Counted from the stretch's first letter, positions 18,271 to 27,349 are shown. The stretch: DNA of 64,000 nt from Mesorhizobium sp. M1C.F.Ca.ET.210.01.1.1 (GCF_004791585.1 NZ_SRUU01000010.1:1-64000); one strand, 5' to 3'. A program made the numbers and translations. The notes: a model not told the origin generated them from the sequence alone.

Positions 18271-19020
18271 TCAGGAGTTCTTGTTGCGGAACGCCGCTTC
18301 GCCGACGTCCGACACCTCGACCCATCTCTGGTCGGGGGTGGCGCCTTCCTCGTAATTGTCGTGCCAGTTCCACCACTTGTAGGTCTGGGTTTGCGGATAG
18401 CCCTTGGGCGAATCCTCCCACACCTCCTGGCGGCCGAGCGGTGTGACGTCGAGATAGCTCCACACGGTGCCAAACGCCTCGTCGCCGCGGTTGTTGACGA
18501 AATAGGTGCGGAAGATGCGGTCGCCGTCGTGGATGAAGACGTTGTGGCCATGCCATTCGTCGACGCCGAAATCCTTATCCCAGCCATCGGTGATGGTGTA
18601 CCAGGGCATCTTCCAGTCCATCCGCTGCTTCACCCGCTGGATGTCGGCCTGCGGCGCGCGCGAGACATAGGCAAGCGTGGTGTCGCGGGCGTTGAGATGG
18701 GCGAGGTTGCCGACCATGTCGGCGCCGAGCGAGCAGCCGCGGCAGGCGTGTTCCGGCCAGCCATAGACGCCCGGTTCGAAGAAGGCGCGGTAGACGACGA
18801 GCTGCCGGCGGCCTTCGAACAGGTCGAGCAAGCTCGCCTTGCCGTTCGGGCCGTCGAACACATAGTCCTTCTTCACGAGCATCCATGGCATGCGACGGCG
18901 TTCCGCGGCGAGCGCGTCGCGGGCGCGGGTCAATGCCTTTTCCTTCACGAGCATCTCCTCGTACGCGCCTTCCCAGGCTTCTGACGAAACGACCGGTGGT
19001 GTCTGCATTTGCTGGGTCAT
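18271..19020 (-). CDS. DUF899 thioredoxin-like protein
   Basis: A 249-aa protein of the DUF899 family, annotated elsewhere as thioredoxin-like and of unknown activity. Typical features are visible: EAWEGAYEEMLVKEKALTRA at the N-terminus, RRRMPWMLVKKDYVFDGP, the Cys-containing EHACRGCSLGADM segment that resembles a peroxiredoxin-like active site, and VFIHDGDRIFRTYFVNNRGD. It is divergent from an HTH regulator across about 125 bases and followed by a small membrane protein. Regulators next to DUF899 genes are common in rhizobia, so it may be controlled by the divergent gene. Function is not established. Confidence 0.88.
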   Translation of the reverse strand: MTQQMQTPPVVSSEAWEGAYEEMLVKEKALTRARDALAAERRRMPWMLVKKDYVFDGPNGKASLLDLFEGRRQLVVYRAFFEPGVYGWPEHACRGCSLGADMVGNLAHLNARDTTLAYVSRAPQADIQRVKQRMDWKMPWYTITDGWDKDFGVDEWHGHNVFIHDGDRIFRTYFVNNRGDEAFGTVWSYLDVTPLGRQEVWEDSPKGYPQTQTYKWWNWHDNYEEGATPDQRWVEVSDVGEAAFRNKNS

Positions 19021-19144
19021 TGCTCTTGTCCCATTCCTTCGGTTGGTTGAGGGTGACGCGGACAGACATAGGACCGGACGGCGCGATGGTGAGAGTTACA
19101 AGTGTGACGCGATTTGATCCGGCGGCCCCAGAGACGGGCATTGC

Positions 19145-20365
19145 ATGGACTCGCTGATCAATGCCGCCGGCCGCGCGCTTGCCGCGGGCAATCCGCTCGG
19201 CGCCCTGAAGCGTGTCGCGCTGCGCGACGACGCGCCGGCGCTGGCGCTACGCGGCATCGCGATGGCCCAGCTCGGCGAATTCGACAAGGCCAAGGCGCTG
19301 CTGAAGAGCGCCGCCCGCGCCTTCAGTTCGAGGGAGACTGTCGCCCGTGCGCGCTGCGTCGTCGCCGAGGCCGAGATTGCGCTTGTCTCGCGCGATCTCG
19401 GCTGGCCGGAGAAGGCGTTGCGAACGGCGCGCAGGACGCTTGAAGCGCATGGCGACCGGGTCAATGCAGCCTATGCCGGCAGCCTGGAGGCGCGCCGCCT
19501 GATCCTGATCGGCCGGCTCGACGAGGCCGAGCGCCTGCTTGCCGGGTTCGATCCGGCGCCGCTGCCGCCGGTCGCGCGCGTCGCGCATGAGCTCGCTGCC
19601 GCCGGCATCGCGGTCAGGCGTCTGAGGACGAAGGTCGCGCGCGCCGCGCTCGGCCGGGCGGCGCTCGCGGCCTATGAAGCCAACATTCCGGCGCTGAGGG
19701 CCGAGGTCGAAAGCGCATCGCGAGTGCTCAACATCCCGGTCGCGCGGCTCATATCGAAGGGTTTGGAGCAGCCGCTGCAGCTCGACGAGGTGGAGGCGCT
19801 GCTCGCCTCCGGCGCGCTCGTCATCGATGCCTGCCGCAACGTCGTGCGCCAGGCCGATACGGTGGTCTCGCTGGCGACCCGGCCGGTGCTGTTCGCGCTG
19901 GCGCGCACGCTGGCCGAGGCCTGGCCGGCCGATGCGTCGCGGGAGGCGCTCTTGAGGCGCGCCTTCAGGGCCAGGCACGTCGACGAATCGCACCGCGCGC
20001 GGCTCAGGGTCGAGATGGGACGGCTGCGCGCCGAACTGAGCGCGCTCGCTGAAATCAACGCAACGGCGGCGGGCTTTGCGCTTAACTCCCTGAGTACCGC
20101 CGAGGTCGTGGTGCTGGCGCCGCCCGTCGAGGAGGAGCATGGCGCGGTGCTCGCCTTCCTGGCCGACGGCGAGTCGTGGTCGAGCTCGGCGCTGGCGATC
20201 GCGCTCGGTGCCAGCGCCCGCACCGTGCAGCGGGCGTTGGAGGAGCTTTCGACAGCAAACAAGGTGCAGGCGGTCGGCCGCGGCAGGGCGCGCCGCTGGA
20301 TGACACCGCCGGTGACCGGATTCCCGACCGTCTTGTTACTCCCGGGGCCGCTGCCGAGCGACTAG
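19145..20365 (+). CDS. HTH-domain protein with helical repeat N-terminus
   Basis: A 406-aa Ala/Leu-rich helical protein. Residues 1-180 look like degenerate TPR-type repeats (LALRGIAMAQLGEFDKAKAL, ARRLILIGRLDEAERLL). The last 70 residues form a winged-helix/Rrf2-like reader: VLAFLADGESWSSSALAIAL then ASARTVQRALEELSTANKV, ending in a basic GRGRARRW. I take it to be a transcription factor of uncharacterised type. It is divergent from DUF899 and is followed after 32 bases by the beta-propeller gene, so it probably regulates both. No ligand-binding domain is obvious. ATG 19145 is used; I see no strong ribosome site, so the exact start is uncertain. Confidence 0.7.
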   Translation: MDSLINAAGRALAAGNPLGALKRVALRDDAPALALRGIAMAQLGEFDKAKALLKSAARAFSSRETVARARCVVAEAEIALVSRDLGWPEKALRTARRTLEAHGDRVNAAYAGSLEARRLILIGRLDEAERLLAGFDPAPLPPVARVAHELAAAGIAVRRLRTKVARAALGRAALAAYEANIPALRAEVESASRVLNIPVARLISKGLEQPLQLDEVEALLASGALVIDACRNVVRQADTVVSLATRPVLFALARTLAEAWPADASREALLRRAFRARHVDESHRARLRVEMGRLRAELSALAEINATAAGFALNSLSTAEVVVLAPPVEEEHGAVLAFLADGESWSSSALAIALGASARTVQRALEELSTANKVQAVGRGRARRWMTPPVTGFPTVLLLPGPLPSD

Positions 20366-20397
20366 TCTGTGGCCACTGTTCGAATGGAGATCGAAAA

Positions 20398-21039
20398 ATG
20401 AAACGAATCGCCGCCGAGATCCTGCGCGAATATGGACCCTTTCCTGACGCCGAGCGCGTCAACGGCGTCACCTATGACGGCAAGAATGTCTGGTTCGCCA
20501 CCGGCGACAAGCTGAAAGCGCTTGACCCGGAGAGCGGTGCGATCGTGCAATCGATCGACGTCGCCTCGCATGCCGGGACCGCTTTCGACGGCGAGCACCT
20601 CTACCAGATCGCCGAGGACCGCATCCACAAGGTCGACCCCAGGACTGGCAAGATCGTCGCCACCATTCCCGCCCCGGGCAATGGCGGCGATTCAGGCATG
20701 GCCTGGGCCGAAGGTTGGCTCTGGGTCGGCGAATACAGGGCGCACAAGATCCATCAGATCGATCCCGAAACGGGCAAGGTGATCCGCACCATCGAGTCCA
20801 AACGCGTCGTCACCGGCGTCACCTGGGTCGATGGCGAGCTCTGGCATGCCACCTGGGAAGGCGAGGAGGGCGATCTGCTGCGCATCGATCCTGATACGGG
20901 CGACGTGCTGCAGGAAGTGGCAATGCCCTCCGGCGTGTCGGGACTGGAATCCGATGGCGGCGGCTGCTTCTTCTGCGGCGGCGGCAGCAGCGGCAAGATC
21001 AAGGCCGTGCGCCGCCCCGGGCAGGCCACGAAGGAGTAG
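20398..21039 (+). CDS. Beta-propeller protein, glutaminyl cyclotransferase/YncE-like
   Basis: A 213-aa protein built from about five repeated blades. Each contains a Gly-x-Asn-x-Trp-Phe or Gly-x-Leu-Trp-like strand followed by DPxTG: KLKALDPESGAIVQ, IHKVDPRTGKIVA, IHQIDPETGKVIR, LLRIDPDTGDVLQ. This matches the PQQ/YncE-like or plant-type glutamine cyclotransferase propellers, but it has no signal peptide. ATG 20398 follows GGAGATCGAAAA; the open frame further upstream overlaps the HTH gene out of frame. The spacing from the HTH gene indicates an operon. The end is Gly/Cys-rich (GGGCFFCGGGSSG). It may bind a small molecule; catalytic activity is not evident. Confidence 0.75.
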   Translation: MKRIAAEILREYGPFPDAERVNGVTYDGKNVWFATGDKLKALDPESGAIVQSIDVASHAGTAFDGEHLYQIAEDRIHKVDPRTGKIVATIPAPGNGGDSGMAWAEGWLWVGEYRAHKIHQIDPETGKVIRTIESKRVVTGVTWVDGELWHATWEGEEGDLLRIDPDTGDVLQEVAMPSGVSGLESDGGGCFFCGGGSSGKIKAVRRPGQATKE

Positions 21040-21319
21040 GTGTCCCCGGCAAATGGCGGGCTGGCCAGTCATCAGTTCGGCACTGACTGGAGTTTGCAGG
21101 CCACCAGGTGGGATCTCGGCCCTCGAGATCATCGCCCGGGACAGCCTGCGGCTGGCGACGAATACTGGCGTAGGGGTCCACATAGGCCATTTTGAGCGCA
21201 TCGCCCATCAAACCGGACATAGTGTTGAGCCATGCGCCGATTGCAAGCTTTGGAAAGCTTAGCCGCGGCGGATCGAGGCGTCGCACGGCGGTCAGAGCGG
21301 TGGTGGGAATGTCAGCCAT
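20999..21319 (-). CDS. Possible small hypothetical protein
   Basis: A 106-aa frame beginning MADIPTTALTAVRR. A very good ribosome site (GGGAGG, then ACACC before the ATG on the minus strand) supports translation. The first 65 residues look protein-like (PPRLSFPKLAIGAWLNTM, LKMAYVDPYASIRRQ); the Pro/Arg/Trp-rich end does not and overlaps the 3' end of the propeller gene by 41 bases. The gene may truly be shorter and frameshifted, or be a relic. Otherwise 21040-21445 holds no gene. Confidence 0.45.
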   Translation of the reverse strand: MADIPTTALTAVRRLDPPRLSFPKLAIGAWLNTMSGLMGDALKMAYVDPYASIRRQPQAVPGDDLEGRDPTWWPANSSQCRTDDWPARHLPGTPTPSWPARGGARP

Positions 21320-21445
21320 GGTGTCCTCCCGTAATGGTGAGAATGACACCGCTTCCCGCTCAGGTCCTTGGCTCGGACCTGAAGAATCCTGAATAGCCCC
21401 GAAGTTCGCCTTCTGGGCCAACTTGGATTATCCTTCCCTTCAGGG

Positions 21446-22991
21446 ATGGGTCCTTGGCCAATGGACGTGGAGTTTGGCGACTATCGTTTGAAGCAAGGCG
21501 AACGGCTGCTGCTGGGCCCGAATGGGCAGGTGGAGCTTTCGACTCGTTCCTTCGACATTCTTGCCATGTTGCTCGACCGGCCAGATGAGGTGATCAGCAA
21601 GACCGACCTTTTCGATGCGGTGTGGCCCGGCCTGGCCGTAGAGGAGAATACGCTGCAGGTCCACATTTCGGCGCTCCGAAAGGTGCTTTCCGCCGAGATG
21701 ATCACAACAGTCCATGGTCGCGGTTACAAATATGCCGGTCCCAGGCCCTTCGTGGCGACGGCAGCGGCCATTGCGCCGTCCAAGCCGTCAATCGCTGTCC
21801 TTCCCTTCGCCAATTTGAGCGGCGATGCGGCGCAGGACATTTTCTGCGAAGGATTGGCGCTCAACATCGTCGCCAACCTTGGGCGCTTTCACGAGTTGTT
21901 CGTCATCGACAGGTTTTCGACCCTGGCCTATCGGAACCGGACGGTGACCTCGGCTGAAGCCGCGCGTGAACTTTCAGTTCGCTACATCATAGAGGGAGGT
22001 GTTCAGAAAGCTGGTGATCGCATTCGCGTCTCTGTCCAACTTGTCGACGGAACGGACAACCGGCAGCTTTGGACCGAGACCTATGACCGGCAATTGACCG
22101 ATATCTTCGACGTCCAGGACGAGATCACCGGGACCATCGTCGGCACGCTTGCGTCCGGTTATGGCGGCAGGCTCGGCAAGGCGTGGCGTGCCCGAACCAA
22201 GTCTGCCGGACTCGAGAGTTTTGTCGCCCTGGACCATCTCTAGCGTGCCATTGATGCCTGTCGTTTCAACAAGGAGGGAGAGAGCCTTGCCAGGGAGTAT
22301 CTGGCCAAGGCAATTGAATGTGATCCCACACTTGCCAAGGCCTATAGCAAAATGGCGCTGAGTCATCTGGTCGACGCCTGTTTCGGCTGGGCCGATGATT
22401 ACGACGTCTCGATGGAATTGGCCCGACAATGGGCTGTCAAAGCAATTGCCTGCGACGATGGCGATTCCTGGTCCCATTGGGCCTTCGCCAGCTATCATTT
22501 GTACACGGCAAATCATGGCGTGGCGCTTGAGGCTTTCCGGAAGGCTCTCGAATGCAATCCCAACGATGCCGAGGTGACGACGGACTATGGACTTTGTCTG
22601 TCATATGTGGGCAGCGGGGGAACAGGGCATCGAGCACGCACAGAAGGCAATGCGTCTCAACCCGTACCACTATGAATGGTACACCTCGCAACTGGGCCAG
22701 ATCTATTTCGATACCCGCCACTACGACAAGGCTATCGCCACCTTTGCCAGCCTTCGTTCGCTGGATAGCGCCATCATGCGTGTCTATCAGGCGGCCAGCT
22801 TCGCTGCTGCCGGCTACCACCAGCAAGCTCGGAAATCCGTGAAACGCGTTCTCGAACTCGATGCCGGCGCAACGGTGGAAAAATGGACCGGTCCGAAGCT
22901 GGCGCCATATGGTGATGCTGCTTACCTCGAGCACTTCCGGAGCAATCTACACAAAGCCGGCCTACCCGAGCGGCCCGCCGCCGATCTTTGA
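21446..22991 (+). pseudogene. Winged-helix/TolB-like/TPR regulator with a nonsense codon and a frameshift
   Basis: The 5' frame encodes an OmpR-type winged helix (residues about 5-100; TRSFDILAMLLDRPDEVISK, GRGYKYAGPRP) and a TolB-N-like domain (SIAVLPFANLSGDAAQDIF). It ends at TAG 22241-22243. The same frame continues beyond it with TPR sequence (AREYLAKAIECDPTLAKAYS), then a second lesion occurs at the GGGGG run 22616-22620. Removing one G joins SYVGSGEQGIEHAQKAMRLN and carries the frame to 22991. The intact protein would be about 514 aa. Two independent lesions argue for a real pseudogene more than for error. Its relatives in this window are the BTAD-type regulators, although this copy has an OmpR-type DNA-binding domain and no BTAD. 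Confidence 0.8.
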
Positions 22992-23206
22992 CTCAGAGAA
23001 ACGAACGACCACATGTCCCGGTGAGTTGTGCGTACTCGCCGATCCCACGGGTGACAAGGTCCGTGCATGGATGAGGCGACGCCCGTTCATGGTCATCGGG
23101 TCTTGGGTTGCAGAATTTGGTCGGCGCACAGCGGGCTCCAACACCATTCCATTGACAAAGGTCGCGCCTGGTCGCTCCATTAGTTGTTACTAAAATGGAG
23201 GCAGCG

Positions 23207-23395
23207 ATGGCGTATACGTATCGGTGCAAGGACTATCCGGGAATGGAAGCCTGTCCTGGAAGCTTCACGGCAGAGAACGCGGAAGAGGTGATGAAGCATG
23301 TCGAGCTTCACGCCAGGTCCGCGCATGGTGAAGACCCTGGCCAATGGTCCCAAGAGGACCGGAAGCAGCTACAGGCGATGATGATCGCGAGCTAG
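23207..23395 (+). CDS. DUF1059 small protein
   Basis: A 62-aa protein of the DUF1059 family: YRCKDYPGMEACPGSFTAEN, then EEVMKHVELHARSAHGED. Two Cys and two His suggest a small metal-binding fold, and members are described as predicted small metal-binding proteins; no function is proven. GGAGG (inside ATGGAGGCAGCG) places the start at ATG 23207 rather than the upstream ATG 23195. It stands alone, convergent with the acyltransferase gene. A TTGACA at 23152 could be a -35 box, but no good -10 follows. Confidence 0.85.
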   Translation: MAYTYRCKDYPGMEACPGSFTAENAEEVMKHVELHARSAHGEDPGQWSQEDRKQLQAMMIAS

Positions 23396-23408
23396 GCGCG
23401 CTTCTGGA

Positions 23409-24497
23409 TCAGGCCGCCTCGCGCGCCGGTCGTGCAACGCCCTTGCTGGATACCTGGACGGAATTCGGCGTATCGATATGCGCCCAGGCCGGCCGCTCGA
23501 ACAGGAAGTTTCCGAAGCCGGTACGCTTGACGATGAAATAGACGATGACCGGGCTGATGACCGAGACAAGCAGCACGGCCAGGCTCAGCGTGCCGGTGTC
23601 GGTCAGAAGGCCGCTGGCAAGTGCTGCACCGCGGAAGATCGACATCGGGATGGTGAAGGCGACATAAACGACCAGCGAATGCTCGCCCAGCCACCGCAGC
23701 CATTCCATCGCGGCGAATTTCGACAGGAAGCCGCCGGCGACGCAGAGCGCCACCGCGCCGGCGACGGCGAGCGTAAGATGCAGCGGCGGCCACGCCGCCA
23801 GGCCCATCTGCATGCCGACCGGCTCCACAGCATAGCCCGGCGAATAGACGAGCAGGCCGTTGAGGACCGCCCAGACGGCCAGACCGGCAACGGCGATCGC
23901 CGGACGGTCTTGTGTCCACGCGACGAGGCGGAACACCAGCGGCGCCATGACGAAGCCGAGATAGAAGAACACGAAATATGCGGCGAATTGGGTGAGCGCG
24001 TAGCTCTCCGAATGCGGTGCCCACATCTGCAGCGCCGCGGCAGCCGGGATGATGATCCAGTGCGGCACGCTGAGCTCGCGCAAGACACGTGCGACGAGGC
24101 CGAACACCGCCAGCATGTAGATGAACCACAGCACGCCATAGGGCTGGACGACGGCCATGGCGAGGTCGTGCAGCATGCCGGCCGGATCGCGGCTGAAGAT
24201 GCCGATCTTCAGCCCGATCGAGATGACCGCCCACAGCACGTAGAAATAGAGATAGTGGATGACGCGCCGGTCGATATAGCGCTGCCACGGCCGGTCGATC
24301 ACCTGCGACAGGAACAGCCCGGAGATGAGAAAGAATTCCGGCATGCGGAACGGCGTCGCGAAGCCGATGACATAGTGCAGGAAGCCGACGCCGCCGGTGT
24401 ATTCACCGGTGTTGTAGGCCGAGTACATCATCACCACCAGGATGATCGAAAGACCCTTTGCCGTGTCCACCCACGGCATGCGTGTCGAGTTGTTCAT
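23409..24497 (-). CDS. Membrane acyltransferase family protein (acyltransferase 3/OpgC-like)
   Basis: A 362-aa protein with about ten membrane spans. It opens with RMPWVDTAKGLSIILVVMMY, the usual D-x-x-KG-x-x-I-x-x-V start of acyltransferase-3 proteins, and contains FRMPEFFLISGLFLSQ with the R-x-PxFFxxSG motif. Such enzymes O-acylate cell-surface sugars such as LPS, exopolysaccharide or osmoregulated glucans; the acceptor here is unknown. Met at 24497 (MNNSTRM) is preferred over the frame start at 24518. The gene has no evident operon partner and is convergent with DUF1059. Confidence 0.85.
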   Translation of the reverse strand: MNNSTRMPWVDTAKGLSIILVVMMYSAYNTGEYTGGVGFLHYVIGFATPFRMPEFFLISGLFLSQVIDRPWQRYIDRRVIHYLYFYVLWAVISIGLKIGIFSRDPAGMLHDLAMAVVQPYGVLWFIYMLAVFGLVARVLRELSVPHWIIIPAAAALQMWAPHSESYALTQFAAYFVFFYLGFVMAPLVFRLVAWTQDRPAIAVAGLAVWAVLNGLLVYSPGYAVEPVGMQMGLAAWPPLHLTLAVAGAVALCVAGGFLSKFAAMEWLRWLGEHSLVVYVAFTIPMSIFRGAALASGLLTDTGTLSLAVLLVSVISPVIVYFIVKRTGFGNFLFERPAWAHIDTPNSVQVSSKGVARPAREAA

Positions 24498-24588
24498 GAA
24501 CGCCCCCGAGAACGGCACCCGGCGCCATAGTATCGGACAGGCGCATCTCTAGCAGCACGAAGCTTCGGATATCGTAAACGCGACCCTC

Positions 24589-25845
24589 CTAGCTCCCGTG
24601 CCGTACCGGGACCGGCGGACCGGTCTCCCGCATCGCCACCGCCACGATCACGCCCGACAGGAAGGTGAGCGCCGCGATTGCCGTGATCGCGGCGGAGAAG
24701 CCGAAGAAGTCAGCGATCAGCCCCGCCGACAGTGCCCCGATCGCGTAACCGAGGTCGCGCCAGAAGCGGTAGACGCTGAGCGAGCGGGCCCGCCAGGAGG
24801 GGTGCGATGCGTCCGAAACCGCCGCGATCAGGCTCGGATAGACCATCGCCGTGCCGAGGCCGAGAAGCAGGCTCGCCAGCAGCCACCAGCCGAAATCGCG
24901 CGTAATGGCGGTGGTGAGAAGCCCCGCCGCCTGCACCCACATGCCGGCGACGATCAGGCCCTTGCGGCCCCACCGATCGCTCAACGGGCCGGTCGCGACC
25001 TGCAATATGCCCCAGACCGCCGGGTAGACCGCCTTGAGGATGCCGATGCGCTCGACGCCGAGCCCGTTGGCGGCGAAGAAGAGCGGAAAAAGCCCCCAGC
25101 TCATGCCGTCGTTCAGATTGTTCACCAGGCCGGCTTGCGAGGCAGCGAACAGGTTGCGGTCGCTGAGCGAGGTCAGCATGAAGATTTCGCGAAAACCGAG
25201 CGGCGACGCTGTTTTCGGATGGTTGGCCAGCTCCAGCCGCACGTGCTCGCGCGTGTCGCGCACGAGCAGGATCGACAGGGCAGCGCCGAGGACCGCATAG
25301 CCGACGCCGAGATAGATAGGCACCGGGCGCAGCCCGTAACGGCTCGCCAGATAGCCGGTGAGGAAGGCGGTGACGCCTACCGCGAGATAGCCGGCGAACT
25401 CGTTGAGGCCGACCGCGAGGCCGCGCGATTTCGGCCCGACGAGGTCGACCTTCATGATCACGGTCATCGACCAGGCGAGCCCCTGGTTGATGCCGAGCAG
25501 CGCGTTGGCGGCGACGATCCAGCCCCAGCTCGGTGCCCAGATGATGATGAAGGGCACCGGCAGGCCAAACAGCCAGCCGAGGATGAGCACGCGCTTGCGG
25601 CCCCAAATGTCTGCGAGCTGGCCGGAGACGAGGTTGGCGCAGGCCTTGACCACGCCGAAGCTGACGATGAAAGAGACGACGAGCGTCGTGGAAGCGACAC
25701 CGAACTCCTCGGCGCCGATCAGCGGCACGACGGTCCGCTCGATGCCGACCATGCCGCCGACGAAGGCGTTGATCAGCACCAGCAGCGAAAACTGCTTCCA
25801 GTTGGCCTTGAGGCCGAGCGCAACGGCCGACGCGGCTGCGCTCAA
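24589..25845 (-). CDS. MFS transporter of the sulfur locus
   Basis: A 418-aa major facilitator with twelve predicted spans. The loop 2-3 signature GQLADIWGRKRVLILG and its second-half counterpart GPLSDRWGRKGLIVAG are both present. Translation most likely starts at TTG 25845, which overlaps the TGA of the metallo-hydrolase gene (TTGA); the frame further upstream is a shadow of that gene. This tight coupling puts it in the same operon as the persulfide-dioxygenase-like enzyme, under the divergent ArsR-rhodanese gene. A role in export of a sulfur oxidation product or thiol is therefore inferred; the family itself does not reveal the substrate. Confidence 0.87.
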   Translation of the reverse strand: MSAAASAVALGLKANWKQFSLLVLINAFVGGMVGIERTVVPLIGAEEFGVASTTLVVSFIVSFGVVKACANLVSGQLADIWGRKRVLILGWLFGLPVPFIIIWAPSWGWIVAANALLGINQGLAWSMTVIMKVDLVGPKSRGLAVGLNEFAGYLAVGVTAFLTGYLASRYGLRPVPIYLGVGYAVLGAALSILLVRDTREHVRLELANHPKTASPLGFREIFMLTSLSDRNLFAASQAGLVNNLNDGMSWGLFPLFFAANGLGVERIGILKAVYPAVWGILQVATGPLSDRWGRKGLIVAGMWVQAAGLLTTAITRDFGWWLLASLLLGLGTAMVYPSLIAAVSDASHPSWRARSLSVYRFWRDLGYAIGALSAGLIADFFGFSAAITAIAALTFLSGVIVAVAMRETGPPVPVRHGS

Positions 25846-26573
25846 GACCGAGCCCCGGCGTTCGCGGCCCGTGTGCGGGCCGCATCGGGCGGCGGGGGAG
25901 GGATGTCGGCGGTCATGACGGCGACGAACTGACGCTCGTCCTCGATGCGGAACGCCTTGTTGAAGCGCCGCTCGAAGCCGATCGTCGATGTCGGCTTGCC
26001 GCTGAGCGAGCGGCCGCAGACCGAGCCAGAATAGGCCCCCGGCAGCACCTCGATATGGTCGGGCAACTCCTTGAGGCGGCGCACGCTGCCATAGAGCGCG
26101 CGGGCGCCGTCCTCGGCGCTCGAGGCGAGTTCGGTGCGGCCGAGATCGCCGACCATCAGCGTGTGTCCGGTCAGCACGAACCAGGGTTCGCTCGACCGCG
26201 TGCGGTCGGTGACCAAAAGGCTCAGATGCTCCGGAGTGTGGCCGGGCGTATGCATGACGGTTGCCGTCACGTTGCCGAGCTCCAGCACCTCGCCGTCCTT
26301 CACCCGTCGGAATGGGAAGTCGGTCTCGGCGCCCTCGAACAGCACGTATTCGGCGCCGGTCGCCTCGGCGAGCGCCCGCCCTGCCGAGATATGGTCGGCA
26401 TGGATATGGGTGTCGACGACATAGAGGATGCGCATGCCGGTTGCGCGCGCCGCCTCGACATAGGGCGCAATGTCGCCGACCGGATCGACGACGGCCGCGC
26501 AAGCCTTGCCGCCGCAGCCGAATAGATAGGAGGCGGCGACCGGGTCGGTATGCAGGAACTGCCTGAGAATCAT
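25842..26573 (-). CDS. MBL-fold metallo-hydrolase, persulfide dioxygenase-like (Blh/ETHE1 type)
   Basis: A 243-aa metallo-beta-lactamase-fold protein. The metal motif is DTHIHADHISAG (HxHxDH), followed by MHTPGHTPEHLSLLV, TLMVGDLGRTEL and LPGAYSGSVCG. This is the ETHE1/Blh pattern of enzymes that oxidise glutathione persulfide to sulfite using iron. ATG 26573 follows GGAGG and is preferred over the frame start at 26642, which crosses the operator. It is divergent from an ArsR-rhodanese regulator and translationally coupled to an MFS gene, resembling the BigR/Blh sulfide-detoxification operons of rhizobia and Agrobacterium. A lactonase or glyoxalase role is less likely. Confidence 0.85.
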   Translation of the reverse strand: MILRQFLHTDPVAASYLFGCGGKACAAVVDPVGDIAPYVEAARATGMRILYVVDTHIHADHISAGRALAEATGAEYVLFEGAETDFPFRRVKDGEVLELGNVTATVMHTPGHTPEHLSLLVTDRTRSSEPWFVLTGHTLMVGDLGRTELASSAEDGARALYGSVRRLKELPDHIEVLPGAYSGSVCGRSLSGKPTSTIGFERRFNKAFRIEDERQFVAVMTADIPPPPPDAARTRAANAGARS

Positions 26574-26638
26574 CGCTTTTCCTCCGCACCGGCGGCTGCA
26601 CCGGGTGAGCCGCCCGGCTTGACAGCGCGTCGAAACTA

Positions 26639-26662
26639 TCATTCAATCATTTCATTGAATGA
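26639..26662. promoter_or_regulatory. Probable ArsR operator of the sulfur locus
   Basis: TCATTCAAT-CATTTC-ATTGAATGA is a perfect 9+6+9 inverted repeat in the divergent intergenic region, 22 bases before the ArsR-rhodanese ATG and about 65 bases before the metallo-hydrolase ATG. It is AT-rich in a GC-rich surround. Its size suits an ArsR dimer and it probably controls both transcripts. Confidence 0.7.
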
Positions 26663-26683
26663 CGATGCGTCGCTGAAGGGACG

Positions 26684-27349
26684 ATGTCAATCCGCAATCC
26701 GAAGCAGGCGCTTTACAAGCAGTTCGCGATCGTCGCCAAGGCGCTCGGCCATCCGTTGCGCCTGGAGATGATCGAGCATCTGGCGCAAGGCGCGCGCAGC
26801 GTCGAAGCGCTTGCCGCAAAGCTCGGCCAGCCAATAGCCAACGTCTCCCAGCATCTGCAGGCGCTTCGCCGCGCCGGCATCGTCTCAGCCGAACGCGACG
26901 GCAAGTTCATCCGCTACGCGCTTGCGGACGAGAGCGTGCTTTCCGCCTTCGCTGCGGTGCGCGCAGTCGCTGAGCGGCGGCTCGCCGAAGTCGATCGCAT
27001 CGTGCGTGGCTATTTCGACGCGCGCGACGACATGCGGCCGGTTGGCCGCGACGAGCTCCAGGCGCTGATGCGCGACGGGCTGGTGACGCTGATCGACGTC
27101 CGCCCGCCGGACGAGTTCGCGCTCGGCCATCTGCCCGGCGCGATCAATGTCCCGCTCGGCAAGATCGAGGTCTGGTCTCGCGGTGCCGATGCCGGCCGGG
27201 AAGTCGTCGCATACTGCCGCGGTCCGTGGTGCGTGATGTCCTTCGAAGCGGTGGCCGCGCTGCGCTCCCTTGGCCATTCCGCGCGCCGCCTCGAGGACGG
27301 CATGCCGGAATGGAAGGCCGCCGGCTTGCCGGTGGAGATGGCCGCCTGA
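26684..27349 (+). CDS. ArsR family regulator fused to a rhodanese domain
   Basis: A 221-aa fusion. Residues 1-100 are an ArsR winged helix (FAIVAKALGHPLRLEMIEHL, then LGQPIANVSQHLQALRRAGI). Residues about 120-218 are a rhodanese domain (VTLIDVRPPDEFALGHLPGA) with the active loop CRGPWC, Cys178 to Cys183. These are the only cysteines in the protein, so the usual ArsR metal or thiol site is absent and sulfur sensing, if any, must use the rhodanese loop. It is divergent from the persulfide-dioxygenase-like gene with a strong palindrome between. It probably represses that operon and is released when the loop is persulfidated; that mechanism is inference. Confidence 0.9.
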   Translation: MSIRNPKQALYKQFAIVAKALGHPLRLEMIEHLAQGARSVEALAAKLGQPIANVSQHLQALRRAGIVSAERDGKFIRYALADESVLSAFAAVRAVAERRLAEVDRIVRGYFDARDDMRPVGRDELQALMRDGLVTLIDVRPPDEFALGHLPGAINVPLGKIEVWSRGADAGREVVAYCRGPWCVMSFEAVAALRSLGHSARRLEDGMPEWKAAGLPVEMAA

